A stretch of 64,000 nucleotides of DNA, taken from assembly GCA_964529005.1 (NCBI GenBank), contig CAZGUH010000006.1:1-64000 (forward strand), written 5' to 3'. This DNA is from CAZGUH01 sp964529005. Lineage in GTDB: Bacteria > Actinomycetota > Acidimicrobiia > Acidimicrobiales > Ilumatobacteraceae. The translations under genes and the position numbers were made by a program. Each line of letters starts with the position of its first letter. Position 1 is the stretch's first letter. This document shows, piece by piece, positions 1 to 7,136 of the stretch. The notes beneath the pieces are model-generated. The model had not been told where the DNA came from. It saw nothing but the letters and a program-made list of their open reading frames with translations, and did no database searches.

Positions 1-1095
1 CTAGTGTCCTGAGTCGTTGATTCGATGGAGATATGCAGCGAGTGTGTCGAGGATCTCGTCGGCGGTCTTGCGCCAGACGAACGGCCGCGGGTTGTTGTTC
101 CATTGTTCAGTCCAGGCGGTGATGTCCCGCCGCAGTTCGTTCACGCAGCGGTGCGTGGCACGACGGAGCTTCTTCGTTGTCAGTTCGGCGAACCAGCGCT
201 CGACTTGGTTGAGCCACGAACTGTATGTCGGCGTGTAGTGCATTGTGAACCGTCGATGTCGGGCGAGCCAGCGCTGGATCTCGGGGGCTTTGTGGGTCGA
301 GGCGTTGTCGCAGATCACATGGACTGCGAGGTGGTCGGGGACGCTGCGATTGATCAGGTTCAGAAACGATCGGAACTCGACAGCGCGATGCTGGTCGGTC
401 ATCTTGGTGATCACCTGGCCAGAAGCGACATCCAACGCCGCGTACAGATCAGCGGTGCCGTTGCGGACGTAGTCGTGCGAGCGGCGCTGGGGCACCCCCG
501 GCAGCATCGGCAGGATCGGCGCCGTCCGGTCCAACGCCTGAACTTGGGTCTTCTCATCGACACACAACACGATCGCCGCGTCCGGCGGGTTGAGATAGAG
601 CCCGACGATGTCACGGACCTTGTCGATGAACTGGGGATCGGTGGACAGCTTGAAGTCCTCGACCCGATGCGGCTTGAGCCCGAACGTGCGCCAGATTCGG
701 CTCACCGCGGTCTGGTTCAACCCGACCTTGCGGGCCAGCGACCGCGTCGACCAATGCGTCGAGCCGTCATCGGGCAGCGTCTCCAACGTCGTCACGATCA
801 CCTGCTCGACGACCTCGTCGGTGATCTTGCGCGGCTGACCCGGCCGCGGCTCATCGATCAACCCGTCCAGGCGCTTGGCCGCGAACCGGGACCGCCACTT
901 GCCGACCGTAGCGGGGTTGCACCCCAACCGGGCAGCGATCTGCTGGTTCGTCAACCCTTGCGCGGCGGCCAGCACGATCCGACAGCGCAACGCCAACGCT
1001 TGCGAGCTCTTCGGTCGCCGGGCCCACCGCTCGAGCGTCTCGCGCTCGTCGGCGCTCAACACGATCTGCGCTGTCGGTCGTCCTCGCTGGCCCAT
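1..1095 (-). CDS. IS630-family DDE transposase
   Basis: This is the transposase that cuts and joins the surrounding element. The N-terminal half has helix-turn-helix segments (LTNQQIAARLGCNPATVGKW). The C-terminal DDE domain has its acidic residues in VLCVDEKTQ (about 180), HVICDNASTH (about 263) and NQVERWF (about 299), the usual IS630/Tc1-mariner layout. I chose the ATG at 1095-1093 because GGGAGG lies eight bases upstream. An in-frame upstream ATG at 1155 would add 20 unconserved residues. The TAG stop at 3-1 is built from the TA of the target duplication plus a flanking base, so the reading frame ends exactly at the element edge. No frameshift is visible. Confidence 0.9.
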   Translation of the reverse strand: MGQRGRPTAQIVLSADERETLERWARRPKSSQALALRCRIVLAAAQGLTNQQIAARLGCNPATVGKWRSRFAAKRLDGLIDEPRPGQPRKITDEVVEQVIVTTLETLPDDGSTHWSTRSLARKVGLNQTAVSRIWRTFGLKPHRVEDFKLSTDPQFIDKVRDIVGLYLNPPDAAIVLCVDEKTQVQALDRTAPILPMLPGVPQRRSHDYVRNGTADLYAALDVASGQVITKMTDQHRAVEFRSFLNLINRSVPDHLAVHVICDNASTHKAPEIQRWLARHRRFTMHYTPTYSSWLNQVERWFAELTTKKLRRATHRCVNELRRDITAWTEQWNNNPRPFVWRKTADEILDTLAAYLHRINDSGH

Positions 1096-1179
1096 CGGTG
1101 CCTCCCATCGTCGCTGACCACAGCGACAACGCGAGACACCACCCGAAAATTCCAACGAACTACAGACTCACGACACTAG
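1..1179 (-). mobile_element. IS630-family insertion sequence, complete
   Basis: The element is bounded by imperfect terminal inverted repeats: bases 1-15 and the reverse complement of 1165-1179 agree at 14 of 15 positions. Both ends carry CTAG (1-4 and 1176-1179). IS630 elements insert at TA, often inside CTAG, and duplicate the TA, so the TA pairs at 2-3 and 1177-1178 are the likely target duplication. It holds one transposase gene filling nearly the whole element. The right edge lies in the stop codon of the neighbouring methyltransferase gene. Intact ends and an intact frame suggest a recent or still active insertion. Confidence 0.85.
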
Positions 1180-1799
1180 GACGTCACGGCGTGCAGGATG
1201 CGGTAGCCCTGCGCCGACGCCAGCCGTTCCGTCGGATGACCGTGCGCCGACAGCCAGCGCTGGAGCGAATCCGACCCGAGGTTCTTGTGGACCACGAGCG
1301 TCGCCGCCGCGCCGTCGCGCAGGCGTCCGAGCCAGCGAAGCAGCATCTCGTGCAACGCCGCCTTGCCGACACGGATCGGCGGGTTCGACCAGATGGCGTC
1401 GAAACGCACGCCTGGGGGCACGTCGTCGGGCAGGACGGCCCTCACGTTGTCGATGCCGTTCGCCGCAGCGTTCTCCCGGCACAGCGCCAACGCCCGCTCG
1501 TTGACGTCGATCGCCCAGACCGTGGCGCCGGGGGAGCGCCGGGCCATCGTCAGCGCGATCGGGCCGACACCGCAGCCGAGGTCGAGCAGGTCGCCATGCG
1601 CGGGCGGCGCCGGCGCCCGCATCAGCAGCAGCTTGGTGCCCGCATCGATCCGATCGGCGCTGAACACGCCGGCGTCGGTGACGAGCCGCAGCGAGAGGTC
1701 GGGGAGAGCGAGCTCGATCTCGCGGCGCGCCGAGCGGGCAGCTGGCTGGGCGCTGAAGTAGTGGTCGCCGGGCGCGGGCCCGTCCGATGTCGATCCCAT
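1176..1799 (-). CDS. class I SAM-dependent methyltransferase, RsmC-like
   Basis: This is a Rossmann-fold methyltransferase with the SAM-binding motif DLGCGVGPIAL and the N6-amino methyltransferase motif SNPPIRVGK, typical of the MTS domain of RsmC/RsmD-type 16S rRNA guanine methyltransferases. At about 207 residues it is a single-domain version; E. coli RsmC carries a duplicated N-terminal domain. The start at 1799 (MGSTSDG) leaves 22 bases to the divergent def gene, whereas in-frame starts at 1841 or 1835 would overlap def. The TAG stop (1178-1176) coincides with the right edge of the IS630 element. Because the element carries CTAG at both ends, the stop codon and the whole protein were preserved. 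The exact RNA target is not known. Confidence 0.75.
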   Translation of the reverse strand: MGSTSDGPAPGDHYFSAQPAARSARREIELALPDLSLRLVTDAGVFSADRIDAGTKLLLMRAPAPPAHGDLLDLGCGVGPIALTMARRSPGATVWAIDVNERALALCRENAAANGIDNVRAVLPDDVPPGVRFDAIWSNPPIRVGKAALHEMLLRWLGRLRDGAAATLVVHKNLGSDSLQRWLSAHGHPTERLASAQGYRILHAVTS

Positions 1800-1808
1800 G
1801 GCGCTCGG

Positions 1809-1814
1809 TAGCCT
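1809..1814 (+). promoter_or_regulatory. -10 box of def, leaderless arrangement
   Basis: TAGCCT lies seven bases before the ATG at 1822, so transcription would start at or next to the start codon. No Shine-Dalgarno sequence is present. The same TANNNT-N6-9-start geometry recurs at nine other genes here. Confidence 0.5.
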
Positions 1815-1821
1815 TGCAGCA

Positions 1822-2352
1822 ATGGCATACGACATCCGCACCTACGGCGACCCGGTGCTCACCACCGAGGCGGCGGCCGTCGACGAGATCAACGGCAAGG
1901 TCGTGCGGCTGGTCGACGCCATGTTCGACACGCTGTACAGAAGCGACAACGGCCTCGCTCTCGCCGCCCCGCAGATCGGTGTGCAACGGCAGATCTTCGT
2001 CTGGGACATGGGCGACGAGCGGCCCTCCGCGATCATCAACCCCCAGATCGTGGAGAGCCGCGGCGAGTGGGTGTACGACGAGGGCTGCCTCAGCATCCCC
2101 GGCCTGTACGTCGAGATCGTGCGTCCGAAGGAAGTCCTCATGCGCGGCTTCACCGTCGACGGCGACGAGATCGAGATCGAGGCCGACGAGCTGATGGGCC
2201 GCATGCTGCAACACGAGCTCGACCACCTCCACGGCGTGCTGATGTTCGATCGGATGACACCGGAGCAGCGCGCCGAGGCCCTCGCCGAGTACGAGCGGTC
2301 GGCGGCAGCGCCGCCGGCACAGGCACCGAGGCGACGCCTTCGGCTCACGTGA
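1822..2352 (+). CDS. def: peptide deformylase
   Basis: This enzyme removes the N-formyl group from nascent proteins. All three family motifs are present: GLALAAPQIGV (motif 1), EGCLSIPG with the metal-binding Cys (motif 2), and QHELDHLHG, which matches HExxH with the two metal His and catalytic Glu (motif 3). The length of 176 residues is typical. I chose the ATG at 1822 (MAYDIRTYG) over the in-frame ATG at 1798 because the family begins near this point and a -10 box is placed for a leaderless message. It is the first gene of def-fmt-rsmB-mog, overlapping fmt by four bases, so formylation, deformylation and rRNA methylation genes are translationally coupled. The C-terminal 20 residues are Ala/Pro/Arg-rich and not conserved. 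Confidence 0.95.
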   Translation: MAYDIRTYGDPVLTTEAAAVDEINGKVVRLVDAMFDTLYRSDNGLALAAPQIGVQRQIFVWDMGDERPSAIINPQIVESRGEWVYDEGCLSIPGLYVEIVRPKEVLMRGFTVDGDEIEIEADELMGRMLQHELDHLHGVLMFDRMTPEQRAEALAEYERSAAAPPAQAPRRRLRLT

Positions 2353-3245
2353 GCGACCTCCCGCTGCCGTCGGGCACGCCCCGGCGCATCGTCTACCTCG
2401 GCACCCCCCAGGCCGCCGCGACCGTGCTCGACGACCTCGTCGGCGCTGGCTTCGACGTGGCGCTCGTCATCACCCGCCCGGACAAGCGGCGCGGGCGGGG
2501 GAGCGCCCTCGTCCCGAGCCCGGTCAAGGCCGCCGCCGAGCGGCACGGGCTCCCCGTCTCCCACCGCACGGGCGACGCGGCCGACGCCGGGGTCGACCTC
2601 GGGGTCGTCGTCGCCTACGGCCAGATCATCAAGCCGGACGTCCTCGCCGTTGTGCCGATGGTCAACGTCCACTTCTCGCTGTTGCCGCGCTGGCGCGGCG
2701 CGGCGCCCGTCGAGCGAGCGATCCTGGCGGGCGACACCGAGACCGGGGTCTGCGTGATGCACGTCGCCGAGGGCCTCGACACCGGCGACGTGTACGGCTG
2801 CGTGTCGACCCCGATCGGGCCCGACGAGACCGCCGATGCGCTGCGCGCCCGCTTGGTGCGCCTGGGCAGCGATCTGCTCGTGACGCAGCTGCGCGCCGGA
2901 CTCGGCGCGCCCACGCCGCAGCACGGCGAAGTCACCTACGCCGAGAAGATCACGCCCGAGGACCGGGTGGTGCGCTTCGACACCAGCGCCCGCGAGGCAC
3001 TCGGCCGGGTTCGGATCGGCGGGGCGTCGACGACGTTTCGCGGCAAGCGGCTGAAGATCCACGCGGCAGAGGTCGTCGCCGACGGCGACCCGCTGGCGCC
3101 GGGCGAGCTGGCCGGCGACCGTGTCGGCTGTGCCGAGGGCGCGCTGCGGTTGCTGACGGTGCAGCCCGAGGGCCGCGGCCCGATGTCGTGGCGCGACTTC
3201 GCCAACGGGCGCCGCCCCGCGGCGGGCGAGCGGCTCGGCACGTGA
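2349..3245 (+). CDS. fmt: methionyl-tRNA formyltransferase
   Basis: It transfers a formyl group from 10-formyl-tetrahydrofolate to initiator Met-tRNA. The N-terminal catalytic domain has NVHFSLLPRWRGAAPVERAI (catalytic Asn and His plus the SLLPxWRG motif) and LDTGDVY with the catalytic Asp. The C-terminal OB-like domain follows after about residue 200. At 298 residues it is slightly shorter than E. coli Fmt (315). The GTG start at 2349 overlaps the def stop in GTGA, and its own stop overlaps the rsmB GTG in the same way. The start fits the family N-terminus (IVYLGTPQAA). Confidence 0.95.
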   Translation: MSDLPLPSGTPRRIVYLGTPQAAATVLDDLVGAGFDVALVITRPDKRRGRGSALVPSPVKAAAERHGLPVSHRTGDAADAGVDLGVVVAYGQIIKPDVLAVVPMVNVHFSLLPRWRGAAPVERAILAGDTETGVCVMHVAEGLDTGDVYGCVSTPIGPDETADALRARLVRLGSDLLVTQLRAGLGAPTPQHGEVTYAEKITPEDRVVRFDTSAREALGRVRIGGASTTFRGKRLKIHAAEVVADGDPLAPGELAGDRVGCAEGALRLLTVQPEGRGPMSWRDFANGRRPAAGERLGT

Positions 3246-4378
3246 GCGCGGCGCGGACCCGCCACCGTCGCGCCGCGCCGACGTCGCGGTCGGTCGCCTA
3301 CGACGCGATGCGGCGCATCGACCACGACGGCGCGTTCGCCAACCTGGCGCTGCCGCCGATGCTCGCCCGCACCGGCCTCGATCCGCAGGCCCGCGCGTTC
3401 ACGACCGAGCTGGTGTACGGCACGACGCGCATGCGGCGCGCATGCGACGTGGCGATCGACCGATTCGTGCTGCGCGAGCCGGAGCCCTCGGTGCGCACGT
3501 TGCTTCGCTTGGGCGCGTACCAGTTGCTGTTCACCGCCGTGCCCGCCCACGCTGCCGTGTCGGAGACGGTGAGGTTGGCGCCGAACGCGGCGCGCGGCTT
3601 CGTCAACGCGGTGCTCCGCCGCGTGGCGGCGACGCCGATCGAGTGGCCGAGCATCGGCGCACGGCTGAGCTATCCGGACTGGATCGTCGAGCGCCTCGCC
3701 GTCGAGTTGGGCGACGAAGCGATGCCGGCGCTCGAGCGGATGAACGTCGCCCCGCCGGTCACGACCCGCGCCGACGGCTACGTGCAGGACCGCGCCTCGC
3801 AATGGGTCGCCGACGCCGTGGAGGCGCGCGCCGGCGACCTCGTCCTCGACGCCTGCGCCGGCCCGGGCGGCAAGGCGACGGCGCTGGCGAGCGGGGGAGC
3901 CGACGTCATCGCCGGCGACGCCCGCGTCCACCGCGCCCATCGCGTGGCGCACAACGCGGCCCGCCTCGGACGGTCGATCCCCGTCGTGGCAGCCGATGGC
4001 GGCGCGCCGCCGTGGCGGCCGGGAACGTTCGATCGCGTGCTCATCGACGCCCCCTGCAGCGGCCTCGGCGCGCTGCGACGGCGTCCCGACGCGCGATGGC
4101 GCATCACCGCCTCCGACGTCGCCGAGCTGACCCGCGTGCAAGCGCGACTCCTGGCACAGCTGGCGCCGCTGGTGCGCCCTGGAGGCACGCTCGTCTACAG
4201 CGTCTGCACGCTGACCGCCGCGGAGTCCATCGACCACGCCGTGCCGGACGGCTTCGAGATCGACGCCCGCGCGCTGCCGGCGCCGTGGCGGTCGTACGGC
4301 TCGGGACATCGGCTGCTGCCGCAGGACGCGGACACCGACGGGATGGTGGTGCTCCGATACCGTCGGGCGCATGTCTGA
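3242..4378 (+). CDS. rsmB: 16S rRNA (cytosine-967-C5)-methyltransferase RsmB/Sun
   Basis: The N-terminal ~130 residues form a NusB-like RNA-binding domain (ARAFTTELVYGTTRMRR, then FVNAVLRRV). The C-terminal part is a SAM-dependent m5C methyltransferase with DACAGPGGKATAL (SAM binding), the PC motif DAPCSGLGALRRRPD, and the catalytic cysteine in YSVCTLTAAES. The 378-residue size is a little short of the usual ~430. I take the GTG at 3242, which overlaps the fmt stop by four bases; an ATG at 3188 in this frame lies inside fmt and only adds residues encoded antiparallel to nothing conserved. The def-fmt-rsmB order is common in actinobacteria. Confidence 0.92.
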   Translation: MSAARTRHRRAAPTSRSVAYDAMRRIDHDGAFANLALPPMLARTGLDPQARAFTTELVYGTTRMRRACDVAIDRFVLREPEPSVRTLLRLGAYQLLFTAVPAHAAVSETVRLAPNAARGFVNAVLRRVAATPIEWPSIGARLSYPDWIVERLAVELGDEAMPALERMNVAPPVTTRADGYVQDRASQWVADAVEARAGDLVLDACAGPGGKATALASGGADVIAGDARVHRAHRVAHNAARLGRSIPVVAADGGAPPWRPGTFDRVLIDAPCSGLGALRRRPDARWRITASDVAELTRVQARLLAQLAPLVRPGGTLVYSVCTLTAAESIDHAVPDGFEIDARALPAPWRSYGSGHRLLPQDADTDGMVVLRYRRAHV

Positions 4379-4856
4379 AGACCGCAGCGCGTTGTCGGCG
4401 AAGGTGCTCACCGTCAGCGACGGTGTGGTGCATGGCACGCGGACCGACAGCAGCGGCGCGGCGCTCGTCGCCCAGCTGACCGACGCGGGGTTCGCGGTCG
4501 TCGACCATCGCGTCACCGCGGATGGCGCCGACAACGTCGCCGCCGAGCTGCGGGCGATGGCCGCGTCGTTCGCCGGTTTGATCGTGACGACCGGAGGGAC
4601 CGGCTTCGCGCCCCGCGACCAGACGCCCGAGGGCACCCGGGCGGTGATCGAGCGCGAGGCCCCCGGCCTCGCCGAGGCGATGCGCTTGGCGAGCCCGCTC
4701 GGCCGCCTGTCGCGCGGCATCGCCGGGGTGGTCGGGCAAGCGATCGTGTGCAACACGCCAGGATCGCCGAAGGGATGCGTCGAACAGCTCGGCGCGATCC
4801 TCGACGTCCTGCCCCACGCCCTGCGGCTGCTGAACGAGGCGCCGACGTCGCACTGA
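4371..4856 (+). CDS. MogA/MoaB-family molybdenum cofactor protein
   Basis: The protein has a molybdopterin-binding (MoCF) fold of 161 residues. It has VLTVSDGVVHGTRTDSSG near the N-terminus, TTGGTGFAPRDQTPE (the GGTG and acidic residues that bind molybdopterin) in the middle, and CNTPGSPKG near the C-terminus. Family members adenylylate molybdopterin before metal insertion. MogA and MoaB cannot be separated reliably by eye. It overlaps rsmB by eight bases, so it is probably the last gene of the def operon. A strong hairpin follows 27 bases after the stop. Confidence 0.85.
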   Translation: MSEDRSALSAKVLTVSDGVVHGTRTDSSGAALVAQLTDAGFAVVDHRVTADGADNVAAELRAMAASFAGLIVTTGGTGFAPRDQTPEGTRAVIEREAPGLAEAMRLASPLGRLSRGIAGVVGQAIVCNTPGSPKGCVEQLGAILDVLPHALRLLNEAPTSH

Positions 4857-4883
4857 CCAGCCCGAGTGCGCCCGAGGCGCTCA

Positions 4884-4913
4884 GAGGGCCCCGGGAGTCC
4901 TCCCGGGACCCTC
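4884..4913 (+). terminator. hairpin after mog gene
   Basis: The two 14-base arms (4884-4897 and 4900-4913) pair with one mismatch around a 2-base loop: GAGGGCCCCGGGAG / CTCCCGGGACCCTC. They are followed by CTTGTTGTTG, a weak T-rich tract. It is placed as a terminator for the def-mog operon. Confidence 0.6.
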
Positions 4914-4961
4914 CTTGTTGTTGCGGCGGGCGTTCGGCGTTAGCCGCCGGTGGCTTCGGCC

Positions 4962-4986
4962 AACGTTCCGGATGTCCGGAAACGTT
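4962..4986. promoter_or_regulatory. imperfect palindrome upstream of hisG
   Basis: AACGTTCCGGA (4962-4972) faces TCCGGAAACGTT (4975-4986); the arms match over 11 bases with one extra A. It lies about 157 bases before hisG and could be an operator or a second hairpin. Confidence 0.35.
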
Positions 4987-5128
4987 CGGGTCCGTGTCCA
5001 GCGTGGTTGCCCCCCACGGAGCCAGTGTACGCGCGTGGCGAGGTGGGCCGCGCGCGGCCGGCAGCGGCCCCGCCGGTGGCCCGGAGCAGGCCGCGGAATC
5101 GGCCTGGGAGGGCTCGCACGGCAGGCGG

Positions 5129-5134
5129 TAGCGT
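5129..5134 (+). promoter_or_regulatory. -10 box of hisG, leaderless arrangement
   Basis: TAGCGT is followed by eight bases and then the GTG at 5143. No ribosome-binding site is present in the gap. The same hexamer and spacing precede the nucleotidyltransferase gene that starts at 19126. Confidence 0.5.
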
Positions 5135-5142
5135 CGGCCGGC

Positions 5143-6015
5143 GTGTTGCGCCTGGTGTTGCCCAAGGGATCGCTGGAGAAGGCGACGTTCGACCTGTTCG
5201 AGGCGGCCGACCTCCCGGTGGTGCGGTCGTCGGTGGTCGACTACAAGGCCACGATCGACGACCCGCGGGTGATCGACGTGCGCATCCTCCGGCCGCAGGA
5301 GATCCCCACCTACGTGGCCGAAGGCCTGTTCGACATCGGCATCACCGGCCGGGACTGGGTCGAGGAGACCGCCAGCGACATCGTCAGCCTGGGCGAGCTG
5401 CGCTACAGCAAGGCGACCAGCTGCCCGGTGCGGGTCGTGGTCGCGGTCGCCGACGACGACCCTGCCCAGAATACCGAGGATCTGCGCCCCGGGCTGCGCG
5501 TCTCCTCGGAGTATCCGCAGCTCACCCGCCGGTACTTCGAGAGCAAGGGCATCGCCGCCGACGTCCGGCTGAGCCACGGCGCGAGCGAGGCCAAGATCCC
5601 CGACATCGCCGACTGCGTGGTCGACATCACCGAGACCGGCCGCGCGCTGCGCGCCGCCGGTCTGCGGATCATCGACACGATCCTCACCAGCTACACCGAG
5701 CTGATCGCCAACCCGGCCGCCTACGCCGACGCGGCCAAGCGGCACGCCATGGGCCAGCTGATGACCCTGCTCACCGGCACCCTCGATGCGCGCACCAAGG
5801 TGCTGGTGAAGATCAACGTGCCGGCCGACCGGCGTGAGGCCGTGCTGGCGATGCTGCCCTCGGCGAAGTCACCGACGATCTCCCAGCTCGCCACCGGCGG
5901 GTTCGCCGTCGAGTCGGTGGTCGAAAAGCGAGGCATCAACACGCTGATCCCGGCACTCAAGGACGCCGGCGCCACCGACATCCTGGAGATTCCGATCAGC
6001 AAGATCGTGCGCTAG
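5143..6015 (+). CDS. hisG: ATP phosphoribosyltransferase, long form
   Basis: It catalyses the first step of histidine synthesis, joining ATP and PRPP. The N-terminus LRLVLPKGSLEKATFDLF and the segment CVVDITETGRALRAAGLRII (PRPP-binding region) are characteristic. The length of 290 residues and the C-terminal ~75 residues (VLVKINVPADRREAVL...) mark the long, HisZ-independent HisG with an ACT-like domain for feedback inhibition by histidine. The GTG at 5143 gives the canonical N-terminus directly. No hisE or other his gene follows; small genes of other function come next. Confidence 0.95.
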   Translation: MLRLVLPKGSLEKATFDLFEAADLPVVRSSVVDYKATIDDPRVIDVRILRPQEIPTYVAEGLFDIGITGRDWVEETASDIVSLGELRYSKATSCPVRVVVAVADDDPAQNTEDLRPGLRVSSEYPQLTRRYFESKGIAADVRLSHGASEAKIPDIADCVVDITETGRALRAAGLRIIDTILTSYTELIANPAAYADAAKRHAMGQLMTLLTGTLDARTKVLVKINVPADRREAVLAMLPSAKSPTISQLATGGFAVESVVEKRGINTLIPALKDAGATDILEIPISKIVR

Positions 6016-6026
6016 ACAGAGTCGCG

Positions 6027-6227
6027 ATGCGCACAGGCGTGGTCATCGAGTTCGACGAGGCGCGCGGGCTCGGCGCCCTCGCCGACGACGAGGGCGCGAC
6101 GACGCCGTTCCAGTGCCTGGCGATCGCCGACGGCAGCCGTTCCATCGCGGTCGGCGCCCGCGTCAGCTTCGACCTGATCCCCACGATCGGCCGCTACGAG
6201 GCCTGGAACATCCGCCCGCGGGCGTGA
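6027..6227 (+). CDS. small cold-shock-domain-like protein
   Basis: The 66-residue protein resembles a cold-shock OB fold: GVVIEFDEARGLGALADDEG corresponds to the 'G.v..fd...GfGfi...dg' opening, and GARVSFDLIPTIGRYEAWNI to the closing strands. The aromatic RNP1/RNP2 residues of true Csp proteins are largely missing (GLGAL instead of GFGFI), so RNA binding may be altered. It begins 12 bases after hisG and 16 bases before the next gene, probably in one transcript. Confidence 0.65.
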   Translation: MRTGVVIEFDEARGLGALADDEGATTPFQCLAIADGSRSIAVGARVSFDLIPTIGRYEAWNIRPRA

Positions 6228-6242
6228 CGGGGCGGAGTCGCG

Positions 6243-6557
6243 GTGCTCGACGCCCTCAGCGAGCGTGACCGGCGCATCTGCGAGGTGCTGCTCGCCACCC
6301 GGCCCGGAGAGGTGGTGACGTACGGCGACGTCGCCGAGGTCGCCGGATATCCCGGACGATCGCGGCTCGTCGGTCGCCTGCTGAGCGAGATCGATGCCGA
6401 GCTGCCGTGGTGGCGCGTGGTCACCAGCGCCGGGCGTCTCGTGCCGGGTCACGAGCGTGAGCAAGCGGGGCTGCTGCGCAGCGAAGGCGTCGTCGTGCGC
6501 GCGGCGCGTGTGCACGACGCGCCGTTGGGGCGCTTCAGCCGCCGGCCGACGCCTTGA
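6243..6557 (+). CDS. alkyltransferase-like protein (ATL), DNA-repair MGMT family
   Basis: The 104 residues match the DNA-binding domain of O6-methylguanine-DNA methyltransferases (VVTYGDVAEVAGYPGRSRLV, the helix-turn-helix with arginine finger). The reactive Cys of PCHRV is replaced: here the motif reads PWWRVV. That is the hallmark of ATL proteins, which bind O6-alkylguanine without repairing it and hand the lesion to nucleotide excision repair. The GTG at 6243 is the only plausible start. The 3' end overlaps the convergent DUF1844 gene by 23 bases. Confidence 0.85.
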   Translation: MLDALSERDRRICEVLLATRPGEVVTYGDVAEVAGYPGRSRLVGRLLSEIDAELPWWRVVTSAGRLVPGHEREQAGLLRSEGVVVRAARVHDAPLGRFSRRPTP

Positions 6558-6873
6558 TCTGCACGAACGCCAGGCGGATGTTGCCGAGCGCGTCGCGCAG
6601 CGTGGCGACGTCGGGCCCGAGACGATCGCCGAGCCCTTCCACCAGGCAGGCCACGGCGTCGATCGCCAGCGCCGAGCCGGCGAGGTCGGGCGGCTCCGAC
6701 GACAGGTGGATGGCGGCCAGTTCGTACAGCCCCATCACGTGGTTGACGACCACCATCTCGGCCGGCGCCTCGGCGAGGCGGCGGCGGGCCGCTTCCACGG
6801 CTTCGCGTGCGTCATCGACCTGTGTCTCCGTCGCGCCCGGTGTCTTCCCAGCTTGCGGCGTTTCGGGCTCCAC
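6535..6873 (-). CDS. DUF1844-like protein
   Basis: This is a 112-residue acidic, helical protein. The segment MVVVNHVMGLYELAAIHLSS through DALGNIRLAFVQIKAS resembles DUF1844 proteins, which in actinobacteria are commonly found beside infC, as here. Function is unknown. I chose GTG at 6873 because a TAGGGT box lies exactly seven bases upstream; a longer open frame reaching 7122 would run antisense through the infC leader. It is transcribed away from infC and converges on the ATL gene. Confidence 0.65.
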   Translation of the reverse strand: MEPETPQAGKTPGATETQVDDAREAVEAARRRLAEAPAEMVVVNHVMGLYELAAIHLSSEPPDLAGSALAIDAVACLVEGLGDRLGPDVATLRDALGNIRLAFVQIKASAGG

Positions 6874-6880
6874 GTGCGCT

Positions 6881-6886
6881 ACCCTA
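6881..6886 (-). promoter_or_regulatory. -10 box of the DUF1844 gene; overlapping TACCCT on + strand
   Basis: On the minus strand TAGGGT is followed by seven bases and the GTG at 6873 (leaderless geometry). On the plus strand the overlapping TACCCT at 6880-6885 could serve infC, giving a leader of about 245 bases. Confidence 0.45.
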
Positions 6887-6889
6887 TCG

Positions 6890-7136
6890 GCCGACAATTG
6901 AGGCGAAGTGGGAGACCGCAGCGCATGCGGCGGATCACCCCACCCGGCCACTGCGGTACATCGCGTGCGATGACCGGGTTGGTGCGTCCGGGTCACATCT
7001 CCGGCAACGGCCGCCGTGCGTGCACGTCGGGCGTCGCTCGTGGCTTCGCATCGCGGGGGAGACCCCGACATCCCGAACCGACACGAGTGGCGACCGCCAG
7101 AGGAGGCACAACCACGTTGCACAGGAGTGAGCAGTC
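6890..7136 (+). promoter_or_regulatory. infC 5' leader region
   Basis: About 245 non-coding bases precede infC. It contains short hairpins such as CCGCA-gcgca-TGCGG (6916-6930) and GGGG-gaga-CCCC near 7058, and a GTCGGG / CCCCGAC long-range pairing option. Leaders of infC-rpmI-rplT operons often carry L20- or IF3-responsive structures; a specific one cannot be assigned by eye. Confidence 0.35.
7123..7127 (+). promoter_or_regulatory. ribosome binding site deciding the infC start
   Basis: AGGAG lies nine bases upstream of ATA 7137-7139. The in-frame TGA at 7128-7130 rules out any start further upstream, so this site supports initiation at ATA. Confidence 0.65.

Larger units (their letters stand above)
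4857..5142. other. 286-base intergenic region before hisG
   Basis: It holds the terminator-like hairpin at 4884-4913, an imperfect palindrome at 4962-4986 and the hisG -10 box at 5129-5134. I found no convincing coding sequence, tRNA or His-rich leader peptide. Confidence 0.6.

Noticed and set aside
25..1179. 384-codon open frame antisense to the transposase
   Set aside because: It mirrors the transposase in length only because GC-rich codons leave few stops on the opposite strand; it has no recognisable motifs.
4881..5165. 94-codon minus-strand frame in the gap before hisG
   Set aside because: No motif, Arg/Pro-rich, overlaps the terminator hairpin and the hisG start; no ribosome-binding site.
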